From Acidobacteriaceae bacterium (lineage in GTDB: Bacteria; Acidobacteriota; Terriglobia; Terriglobales; Acidobacteriaceae), in NCBI GenBank assembly GCA_003167305.1, contig PMTP01000101.1:4928-13909 (forward strand): DNA of 8,982 bases, written 5' to 3'. This document shows positions 1-5,622 of the stretch, piece after piece. Positions within the stretch are counted from its first letter, which is position 1; each line of letters starts with the position of its first letter. The position numbers and the translations under genes are program-made. Under the pieces are notes generated by a model. The model did no database searches, was not told the DNA's origin, and saw only the letters and a program-made list of their open reading frames with translations.

Positions 1-638
1 AGCAGCGTGACCGAGAATCCAGCGAGGATGCGGTAGGACTTCCGGTACACCATCCAGAGAAGCAGCACGAGGCCAAAGGGCGCCAGAAGATGCGGCTTCA
101 TGGCGTAGGGAAAAAGAACGGCTCCGGCCAGAAAGGGACGGGATTCGCGCCAGAAAAGAAAAAGTACGAGGCCGAGCAAAAGGAAGATGCCGAGCTGCCC
201 GACCAGAAAGCAGGCCAGCAGGGGAGGAAAGAGGTAGCAGTAAATGTGCAACTGGCTGGCTTGACGCCCAAACAGAATGCCAAGAATCCGGATTGAGGCC
301 GCGGCGCAGGCAGCGAGAACGAGCATCCAGAGCAGGAGGCCGAGCTTGGCGCCAACCAGGCCGAGCGGCAAGGCTAGATCGTAGGCTACGGGCGGACTGA
401 TCGAAATCTTGAGCACGCCGCCTTCGAGTCCTTCCGCGGACTCCATGCGCAATAACTCGTTGGGATCATAGGGGTTTGCGCCGTGAACAAGCTGTTGTTC
501 CGCCGCCCAGTACTGAATGAAATCGCCACTCGTCAGGCTTCGCCGGTCCCAGCCTTTGACTACGATGGCGGAGATAATGCAGAGTCCAGTTACGACAATG
601 CAGGCAGCGGCGAAGATGCGCAAAGGACTACGTTTCAT
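1..638 (-). CDS. GT87-like membrane glycosyltransferase (C-terminus off the left edge)
   Basis: This reading frame is open from an ATG at 638 down to base 1, giving the first 212 residues of a longer protein; the C-terminus lies outside the window. The N-terminus is a membrane anchor (residues about 7-27). Next comes a loop with GDFIQYWAAEQQL and GANPYD (residues 38-58), then several very hydrophobic segments (about 86-123, 130-163, 168-197). A D-F-x-x-Y-W loop followed by G-x-N-P-Y after the first helix, and a K-P pair (181-182) before a later helix, are typical of GT87/DUF2029 polyprenyl-phosphate-sugar glycosyltransferases of the GT-C fold; Asp39 is the likely catalytic residue. Family members transfer mannose or another sugar to lipids or glycans on the outer face of the membrane. 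The substrate cannot be read from this fragment. The gene is transcribed divergently from rplM. Family assignment is fairly sure; specificity is unknown. Confidence 0.82.
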   Translation of the reverse strand, partial: MKRSPLRIFAAACIVVTGLCIISAIVVKGWDRRSLTSGDFIQYWAAEQQLVHGANPYDPNELLRMESAEGLEGGVLKISISPPVAYDLALPLGLVGAKLGLLLWMLVLAACAAASIRILGILFGRQASQLHIYCYLFPPLLACFLVGQLGIFLLLGLVLFLFWRESRPFLAGAVLFPYAMKPHLLAPFGLVLLLWMVYRKSYRILAGFSVTL

Positions 639-665
639 GGGCAGGGCCGATCCGCTTGCCGGCAA

Positions 666-699
666 CTCCGCCTGAGGTCGAAGCGGACTTCAGGCGGAG
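666..699 (-). promoter_or_regulatory. 14-bp hairpin in the glycosyltransferase 5' leader
   Basis: Bases 666-679 and 686-699 are inverted repeats (ctccgcctga / tcaggcggag plus four more pairs, one of them G-T) around a six-base loop. The structure lies 28 nt upstream of the glycosyltransferase ATG and downstream of its candidate promoter, so it would be in the 5' untranslated RNA. No T-run follows it on either strand, so it is not an ordinary intrinsic terminator. It could be an mRNA-stabilising stem, an operator, or a copy of a dispersed palindromic repeat. Confidence 0.6.
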
Positions 700-734
700 A
701 GTCCGGTCAGAACGTGAGGTGATTCACTCCATTT

Positions 735-763
735 AATGTACACACCTGCAGGGAGCCTTTCAA
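735..763 (-). promoter_or_regulatory. Candidate sigma-70 promoter of the glycosyltransferase gene
   Basis: On the minus strand the sequence reads TTGAAA (plus-strand bases 758-763), a 17-bp spacer, then TACATT (735-740). That is 5/6 and 4/6 matches to the -35 and -10 consensus at optimal spacing. Transcription would begin near 728 and give a leader of about 90 nt containing the 666-699 hairpin. It was read by eye only; no start site is known. Confidence 0.45.
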
Positions 764-793
764 AGGGCGGGCTGGCTTGGTGTCGTCATGCCG

Positions 794-822
794 TTGACTC
801 CGGGGCGCGATTCCGGTATTCT
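794..822 (+). promoter_or_regulatory. Candidate sigma-70 promoter of the rplM operon
   Basis: TTGACT (794-799), a 17-bp spacer and TATTCT (817-822) match the consensus at 5/6 and 4/6. Transcription would start near 829 and leave a leader of about 300 nt before rplM. The site lies 30 bp from the candidate minus-strand promoter, forming a divergent pair. The rest of 639-1130 holds no convincing gene. A 70-codon open frame at 736-948 has no recognisable product and overlaps this promoter. Confidence 0.45.
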
Positions 823-1047
823 GAAATCCTTGCGCGGTGTTGCGCCTGGGGTCTGTGTGTTTTCACCCGGACCCGCTGGTTGATGCCCTGGATTGATGTT
901 CCCTGGGGTTGGCCGGAACAGGATGTCGGCTGCCGGATTCGAGTTTAGGCGCGCGGTTAGGCGCCTCCGGCGCTGCCAGAGTCCCTTCGAGGGTCAGTGC
1001 CCGCACTCCTCACCCGAACAGATTTGTTTGGCAGTGGGTGGATGAAG

Positions 1048-1104
1048 GCCCGTGCGTTTGATTGCGCGGGCGAGAGCGCTTTGCGCTGGTTTTTAGTTTT
1101 TTTT
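1048..1104 (+). promoter_or_regulatory. Tandem hairpins plus T-tract in the rplM leader (possible attenuator)
   Basis: An 8-bp stem (1048-1055 with 1064-1071, one G-T pair) is followed by a tight 5-bp stem (agcgc 1075-1079 with gcgct 1083-1087), then a T-rich run at 1090-1104 ending in eight consecutive T. The run ends 26 nt before the rplM ATG. Hairpin plus U-run resembles an intrinsic terminator placed inside a leader, which would suit attenuation control of a ribosomal protein operon. Alternatively the U-rich stretch is simply a ribosomal protein S1 landing site that aids initiation. A third small stem (961-965 with 969-973) lies upstream. Structure is visible; function is inferred. Confidence 0.4.
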
Positions 1105-1130
1105 GAAGGCGATTTGAAGGCAGGAGAGCG

Positions 1131-1562
1131 ATGGGTACCTTTGTTCCGAGCGGCAAGAATATTGACCGTAAGTGGTTTGTAGTGGATGCCAGCGGCAAGA
1201 CGCTGGGCCGTTTGGCGACCAAGGCCGCCGACGTGTTGAGCGGCAAGCTGAATCCCCAGTATGTGCCGTACATCGACGTGGGCGACCACGTCATCATCAT
1301 CAACGCGGAGAAGGTCCGCCTGACAGGCCTCAAGGCGCAGAGCAAACTCTATCGCCGCTACACTGGCTTCCCCGGCGGACTGCGCGAGGAGTCCTTCACG
1401 CGCCTGTTGAACCGCAAACCTGAGATGATTCTGGAACAGGCCATCAAGGGCATGCTGCCCAAGAGCAAAATGGGTCGCCAGATGGCCACCAAGCTCAAGG
1501 TCTATCGCGGCGACAAGCACCCCCACGAGGCGCAGATGCCGGTGGCGTTGGAGATCGCGTAA
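1131..1562 (+). CDS. rplM: 50S ribosomal protein L13
   Basis: The 143-residue product has the standard L13 length and runs from [20 protein letters not shown] to the end without interruption. Recognisable family segments are the early W-x-x-x-D-A-x-G-x-x-L-G-R-L-A-T (residues about 15-30), [14 protein letters not shown] (74-87), and the late AIKGMLPK with the basic [11 protein letters not shown] tail. L13 binds 23S rRNA early in large-subunit assembly. The ATG is supported by AGGAG at 1122-1126, close upstream, and by alignment with the family N-terminus. It is the first gene of the operon with rpsI, and in many bacteria the same pair is cotranscribed and L13 represses its own mRNA. Whether that happens here is unknown, but the long structured leader allows it. 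The large antisense frame over this gene is a shadow. Confidence 0.97.
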   Translation: MGTFVPSGKNIDRKWFVVDASGKTLGRLATKAADVLSGKLNPQYVPYIDVGDHVIIINAEKVRLTGLKAQSKLYRRYTGFPGGLREESFTRLLNRKPEMILEQAIKGMLPKSKMGRQMATKLKVYRGDKHPHEAQMPVALEIA

Positions 1563-1570
1563 GAGCAGCC

Positions 1571-1668
1571 GCTAGCTACTAGCTTCTAGCTGCTAGCTTT
1601 TTATCGGAATTCGAACTTTCGGGCTTTGGTTTTTAGCTAGAAGCTAGAAGCTAGAAGCTAGAAGCTAA
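1571..1668 (+). repeat. Heptamer inverted array 1, rplM/rpsI spacer
   Basis: Left array: four 7-bp units NCTAGCT at 1571-1598, identical except for the first base (g, a, t, g). Right array: GCTAGAA repeated at 1636, 1643, 1650 and 1657 plus a partial unit to 1667. The right array is the reverse complement of the left, matching 25 of 28 bases, with mismatches only at the variable base. The RNA could form a long stem with a loop of about 37 nt. The left array can also fold on itself (1571-1597) and is followed by five T (1598-1602), resembling a weak terminator. The right array ends directly against the rpsI Shine-Dalgarno region at 1667-1673. Confidence 0.9.
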
Positions 1669-1678
1669 GAGGAAACGA

Positions 1679-2074
1679 ATGGCAGATTTGGTTCAGTATT
1701 ACGGGACGGGGCGGCGCAAATCGGCGATCGCGCGCGTCTTCCTGCGTCCCGGCACGGGCGAGTGGAAGGTCAACGGCAAGGCATTCGAAGTCTACTTCGT
1801 CACCGAGCAGCAGCGCGTGGCCGCCAAGCGCACCCTGGCTCTGGTCGAATTGGCTTCGAGCTTCGATGTGGTGACCACCGTCAAGAGCGGCGGCGTTTGC
1901 GCGCAGGCCGATGCCGTCAAGCTGGGCATTGCCCGCGCGCTGGTCCAGTTCAACCCCGAGTTGCGCAAGGTGCTCAAGGCCGAAGGCCTGATGACCCGCG
2001 ACTCGCGCATGAAGGAACGCAAGAAGTACGGGCAGAAGGGCGCTCGCGCAAGGTTCCAGTTCAGCAAGAGATAG
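1679..2074 (+). CDS. rpsI: 30S ribosomal protein S9
   Basis: The 131-residue protein has the usual S9 length. It begins with VQYYGTGRRKSAIARVFLRPG, the classic S9 N-terminus, and ends in RFQFSKR; that basic C-terminal tail reaches the P-site tRNA in the ribosome. AAGAGGA at 1667-1673 lies just before the ATG. The central signature, commonly GGG-x-SGQA-x-A, reads SGGVCAQADAVKLGIARAL here (about 89-107): the first glycine is serine and a cysteine replaces the usual small residue, so the region is divergent though clearly homologous. The gene follows rplM after 116 nt, as in most bacteria, and its stop codon sits inside the stem of the next spacer repeat. Confidence 0.96.
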   Translation: MADLVQYYGTGRRKSAIARVFLRPGTGEWKVNGKAFEVYFVTEQQRVAAKRTLALVELASSFDVVTTVKSGGVCAQADAVKLGIARALVQFNPELRKVLKAEGLMTRDSRMKERKKYGQKGARARFQFSKR

Positions 2075-2140
2075 TTGTCAGTTCTCAGCAGTCAGTGCCG
2101 GCGGTTTCGGTTACTGACAACTGAAAACTTACAACTCGTT
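2073..2140 (+). repeat. Heptamer inverted array 2, rpsI/rpsB spacer
   Basis: Left array: three 7-bp units beginning TCAG (2078-2084, 2085-2091, 2092-2098). Right array: four 7-bp units beginning ACT (2113-2119, 2120-2126, 2127-2133, 2134-2140), the first two ACTGACA and ACTGAAA. A perfect 10-bp inverted repeat, agttgtcagt at 2073-2082 and actgacaact at 2113-2122, closes the structure and includes the last two bases of the rpsI stop codon. Units are more degenerate than in the other two spacers, which may mean an older or decaying copy. Confidence 0.75.
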
Positions 2141-2218
2141 CCACCCAATCTCCCGCATAAGCGGGTTCAATTCGGGCGCCGGCATCGACCACCCGGATGC
2201 AATCCACGAAGGAGGCCA

Positions 2219-3079
<861 letters not shown>

Positions 3080-3085
3080 TCCGGA

Positions 3086-3205
3086 CAGTTCTCAGTTCTC
3101 AGTATTCAGTTGTCAGTTTTTCTGGACAACGCCTTGCTACAGCCGTGGCCGGTCTGAATCAGACCGGCCTCTGAGAACTGAGAACTGAGAACTGATAACT
3201 GATAA
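3086..3205 (+). repeat. Heptamer inverted array 3, rpsB/tsf spacer
   Basis: Left array: five 7-bp units CAGTTCT, CAGTTCT, CAGTATT, CAGTTGT, CAGTTTT from 3086 to 3120. Right array: CTGAGAA three times then CTGATAA twice, from 3171 to 3205. The arms can pair over 31 positions (3086-3116 with 3171-3201) with 27 matches, including a perfect 17-bp register if the arms slip. The core between them contains a separate 11-bp palindrome. The right array ends just before the AGG of the tsf ribosome-binding region. This is the largest and cleanest of the three spacer elements. Confidence 0.92.
3147..3169. repeat. 11-bp palindrome nested in array 3
   Basis: Bases 3147-3157 (ggccggtctga) and 3159-3169 are perfect inverted repeats separated by one base. 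As RNA they would form a G+C-rich stem with a minimal loop at the tip of the long array stem. No T-run follows, so it is unlikely to be a terminator. It could be the core of the spacer element or a site for a dimeric protein. Confidence 0.85.
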
Positions 3206-3226
3206 CTAGGAAAAGAGAGAAAGACA

Positions 3227-3874
3227 GTGAGCGAAAAAATTGATGCCAAGCAGGTGAAAGAGCTTCGGGAAAAGTCCGGCGCGCCAGTGGGCGACTGCCT
3301 CAAGGCGTTGCAAGAGACCAAGGGAAACATCGAGGAGGCCTTTGTCGTGCTGCGCAAGCGGGGCATGGCCTCGGCGCAGAAGAAGGCAGCCCGCACCACC
3401 AACGAGGGCGCGGTGGGCACCTACATTCACGCCGGCGGCAAGATCGGCGTGCTGCTGGAACTGAATTGCGAGAGCGACTTTGTGGCCCGCACCGAGGACT
3501 TCCAGGGGCTGCTGAAGGATGTCGCGATGCACATCGCGGCCAGCGATCCGCGTTATGTGAAGTCCGAGGACGTGACCGCTGCCGATATGGAGCGCGAGAA
3601 GGATATCTACCGCGCCCAGGCCGCTGCCACCGGCAAGCCGGCCCCGGTGATCGAGAAGATCGTTGAAGGCAAGATGGCCAAGTTCTACGAGGAGGTCTGC
3701 CTGCTGGAGCAGCCCTTCATCAAGGACCAGACCATCAGCATCAAGGAGCTGATCGCGACCAAGGTGGGCAAGCTGGGCGAGAACATCACCGTCCGCCGCT
3801 TTGCGCGCTTCAAGGTTGGCGCGCCCGACTGGACCGTGGCCACCACCAAGCCCGTGGAAGCGGCAGCCGAGTAG
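3227..3874 (+). CDS. tsf: Translation elongation factor Ts
   Basis: EF-Ts is the cytoplasmic nucleotide-exchange factor that releases GDP from EF-Tu. The 215-residue product starts at GTG 3227 with MSEKIDAKQVKELREKSGAP, matching the family start; the purine-rich stretch AGGAAAAGAGAG (3208-3219) serves as ribosome-binding site. The UBA-like N-terminal domain (1-50), the EF-Tu-contact motif (LNCESDFVART, 79-89) and the closing helix-strand ITVRRFARFKVG are present. Two signatures differ from common forms: the usual TGAGMMDCKKAL reads SGAPVGDCLKAL, and TDFV reads SDFV. The length is that of the short EF-Ts class rather than the 283-residue E. coli type. The gene follows rpsB, its near-universal neighbour, and ends the operon before the terminator. 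Confidence 0.96.
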   Translation: MSEKIDAKQVKELREKSGAPVGDCLKALQETKGNIEEAFVVLRKRGMASAQKKAARTTNEGAVGTYIHAGGKIGVLLELNCESDFVARTEDFQGLLKDVAMHIAASDPRYVKSEDVTAADMEREKDIYRAQAAATGKPAPVIEKIVEGKMAKFYEEVCLLEQPFIKDQTISIKELIATKVGKLGENITVRRFARFKVGAPDWTVATTKPVEAAAE

Positions 3875-3900
3875 TTCCCGCACAACCTTAGTAGATTGCA

Positions 3901-3932
3901 AAAGGCCCAGGGCGCAAACCCTGGGCCTTTTT
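3901..3932 (+). terminator. Intrinsic terminator of the rplM-tsf operon
   Basis: A perfect 9-bp G+C-rich stem, ggcccaggg (3904-3912) with ccctgggcc (3919-3927), has a six-base loop, an A-tract before it and five T after it (3928-3932). It lies 27 bases past the tsf stop. It should end the translation operon and separate it from the hydratase and pyrH genes. Because of the flanking A-tract it could also act weakly on the other strand. Confidence 0.95.
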
Positions 3933-3967
3933 CGTGCATCAAGACGGCGTCTCTCCCGGAAAAACTG

Positions 3968-3973
3968 TAGAAT
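3968..3973 (+). promoter_or_regulatory. Candidate -10 box before the isonitrile hydratase gene
   Basis: TAGAAT matches five of six -10 positions and lies between the operon terminator and the next gene, where a new promoter would be expected. No good -35 hexamer is seen at 16-18 bp upstream. Transcription would start near 3980, leaving GAGGA (3992-3996) nine bases before the TTG start codon. Confidence 0.3.
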
Positions 3974-4005
3974 GAAAGGAATTATTTCGCCGAGGATGGT
4001 TTGGA

Positions 4006-4818
4006 TTGAAGCGTAGAGAGTTTTTTGGGCCGGTACTCGGAACCGCTGTTTTCTCGGCCGTTCCCCGAGCCTTTGCTTCCCTCAGCCAGGCGGAAGCAGC
4101 GCAGCCAACTGCACACGAGAGGAACAGTATGAGTGAACCCAAAAGAAACCGGCCCGAGATAGGGATGTTATTGTTTCCCGGTTTGAATTTTCTCGATCTG
4201 ATTGGACCTCATACCGTCCTTGCCCACTCGGCAAACGTACATCTGATATGGAAGAACTTTGACCTGCTCACGGTGGATTTAGGCATCGCAGTGAAGCCGA
4301 CCACCAGCATGGAAAACTGCCCGAAAGACCTCGATGTACTCTTCGTCGGCGGAGGGCCGGGCCTTACCGATGCAATGCAGGACCGAGCGTTTCTGGATTT
4401 TCTTGCCGATCGGGGAGGTCGGGCAAAGTATGTGACCTCGGTGTGCAGCGGATCCATGTTGCTGGGAGCCGCCGGTCTGCTCCGCGGATACAAAGCGACT
4501 TCCCATTGGGCATTCCGGGATCTTTTGCCGCTCTTTGGCGCGGTGCCAGTGCATCAGAGAGTCGTCATTGACCGAAACCGGATCACCGGAGGCGGAGTGA
4601 CGGCGGGAATCGACTTTGGATTCACACTACTCTCGATCCTGTTCGGGGAGAATCTTGCAAAGGCCATACAGCTTGCAAACGAATACGATCCGCATCCTCC
4701 CTTCGACGCAGGAACCCCGGAAAAAGCAGGCCCCCAGATCACTCAAGCAGTGCTTGCTCAAATGGGGCCTCGGCTGGAGAAGGTGAGAGAGCTTGCCCGC
4801 AAAATGAACATTCAATAG
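4006..4818 (+). CDS. inhA: Isonitrile hydratase-like DJ-1/PfpI protein, possibly Tat-exported
   Basis: The protein resembles isonitrile (cyclohexyl-isocyanide) hydratase, which adds water to an isocyanide to give an N-substituted formamide. Shared family segments are [14 protein letters not shown] (56-69), VHLIWK (78-83), the nucleophile elbow YVTSVCSGS (142-150, Cys147), [14 protein letters not shown] (161-174), [14 protein letters not shown] (195-208) and PPFDAGTP (231-238). Asp64 and Cys147 correspond to the two catalytic residues described for the Pseudomonas enzyme, as I recall it. The TTG start at 4006, with GAGGA nine bases upstream, gives 270 residues with a twin-arginine signal (KRREFF, then a hydrophobic run to AFA at about 24). 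An internal ATG at 4129, also with a good ribosome-binding site, gives a 229-residue cytoplasmic form. The gene separates tsf from pyrH and part of it is less G+C-rich than its neighbours, hinting at transfer. Confidence 0.85.
   Translation: MKRREFFGPVLGTAVFSAVPRAFASLSQAEAAQPTAHERNSMSEPKRNRPEIGMLLFPGLNFLDLIGPHTVLAHSANVHLIWKNFDLLTVDLGIAVKPTTSMENCPKDLDVLFVGGGPGLTDAMQDRAFLDFLADRGGRAKYVTSVCSGSMLLGAAGLLRGYKATSHWAFRDLLPLFGAVPVHQRVVIDRNRITGGGVTAGIDFGFTLLSILFGENLAKAIQLANEYDPHPPFDAGTPEKAGPQITQAVLAQMGPRLEKVRELARKMNIQ
4117..4131 (+). promoter_or_regulatory. Internal ribosome-binding site and ATG within the hydratase gene
   Basis: GAGAGGA (4117-4123) lies five bases before an in-frame ATG (4129-4131) that begins [18 protein letters not shown], close to where the conserved hydratase domain starts. 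Translation from here would omit the Tat signal. Either this is the only real start, or two forms are made. Confidence 0.55.
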
Positions 4819-4888
4819 CGACCCAGCTCGACTCGTTTTTCCATTGGCGAGAGTGCAACAGCCGCCGGTATGCGATACTCGAAAAGGT

Positions 4889-5593
4889 ATGTATAAACGG
4901 ATCGTTCTCAAGCTATCGGGTGAGGTGCTGGCCGGCCCGCGCGGCTTCGGCCTGGACGCCGCCAAGGTCGCCGAGATTACCGGCGAGATCGTCGATGTGC
5001 ACTCTCTGGGCGTGGAAATCGGCGTGGTCGTGGGTGGAGGCAACATCTTCCGCGGCGTGGCCGAGCAGGCCCAGGAGATGGACCGCGTGGCCGCTGACAA
5101 CATGGGCATGCTCGCGACGGTCATCAACGCCATCGCCATGCAGGATGCACTGGAACAGCGCGGCGTCGAGTGCCGTGTGATGAGCGCTGTCTTCATGAAT
5201 CAGATCGCCGAGCCGTACATTCGCCGCCGCGCCGTACGCCACCTGGAAAAGGGCCGCGTGGTGATCTTCGCAGCGGGTATCGGCAATCCCTTCTTCTCCA
5301 CCGATACAGCGGCCAGCCTGCGAGCCATGGAGATCAAGGCCGATGTGCTGCTCAAGGCTACCAAGGTCGATGGAGTCTACAACGCCGATCCTGTGCTGAT
5401 GAAGGACGCGGTCAAGTACGACGAGATCACCTACATGGAGATTCTGCGCCAGGGGCTGAAGGTGATGGACCTGACCGCCGTGAGCCTCTGCAAGGACAAC
5501 AACCTGCCCATGATCATCTTCAACATGAACCAGCCGGGGAATATCCGCCGGGTAGTGCTGGGCGAAAAGGTAGGATCGCTGGTGACGGCGTGA
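4889..5593 (+). CDS. pyrH: Uridylate kinase (UMP kinase)
   Basis: UMP kinase phosphorylates UMP to UDP in the cytoplasm for pyrimidine nucleotide synthesis and is usually a GTP-activated, UTP-inhibited hexamer. The 234-residue product has the amino-acid-kinase fold motifs in order: KLSGE near the start, [60 protein letters not shown], and the ending [27 protein letters not shown]. The ATG at 4889 was chosen because [12 protein letters not shown] fits the family start. Its only Shine-Dalgarno-like sequence (AAAAGG) is one base away, so initiation is atypical. The frame is open back to a TTG at 4844. A nine-codon frame including stop (4870-4896) overlaps the start and could couple translation. 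In many bacteria tsf precedes and frr follows; here neither is adjacent. Confidence 0.95.
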   Translation: MYKRIVLKLSGEVLAGPRGFGLDAAKVAEITGEIVDVHSLGVEIGVVVGGGNIFRGVAEQAQEMDRVAADNMGMLATVINAIAMQDALEQRGVECRVMSAVFMNQIAEPYIRRRAVRHLEKGRVVIFAAGIGNPFFSTDTAASLRAMEIKADVLLKATKVDGVYNADPVLMKDAVKYDEITYMEILRQGLKVMDLTAVSLCKDNNLPMIIFNMNQPGNIRRVVLGEKVGSLVTA

Positions 5594-5597
5594 AGGC

Positions 5598-5611
5598 AGG
5601 GAATAGGGAAT
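5598..5611 (+). repeat. Two tandem heptamers before the acyltransferase gene
   Basis: AGGGAAT occurs twice in direct tandem (5598-5604, 5605-5611), followed by an A-run. No complementary array is seen in the 29-base spacer. With the 7-bp arrays in the translation operon it may reflect the same tendency for heptamer expansion, but two copies alone are weak evidence. The units are also purine-rich and may act as the ribosome-binding region. Confidence 0.5.
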
Positions 5612-5622
5612 AGAAAAAAATC

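Noticed and set aside
736..948. 70-residue plus-strand frame in the rplM upstream region
   Set aside because: No good ribosome-binding site or recognisable motif, composition is unlike a protein, and it overlaps both candidate promoters.
957..1526. 189-residue minus-strand frame over rplM
   Set aside because: It lies antisense to an unmistakable L13 gene, has no family resemblance, and is explained by G+C-rich codon bias.
2151..2180. tRNA-like T-arm (gggttcaattc) before rpsB
   Set aside because: The flanking bases do not form a five-pair T stem and there is no acceptor or anticodon arm; only the local 5-bp stem with an ATAA loop is real.
2075..2218. N-terminal extension of S2 back to 2075
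   Set aside because: The added 48 residues would come from the repeat-bearing spacer and are unlike S2, while the ATG at 2219 has AAGGAGG and the standard N-terminus.
3933..4888. Insertion sequence or integron around the hydratase gene
   Set aside because: No transposase or integrase, no terminal inverted repeats and no target-site duplication could be found at the gene borders.
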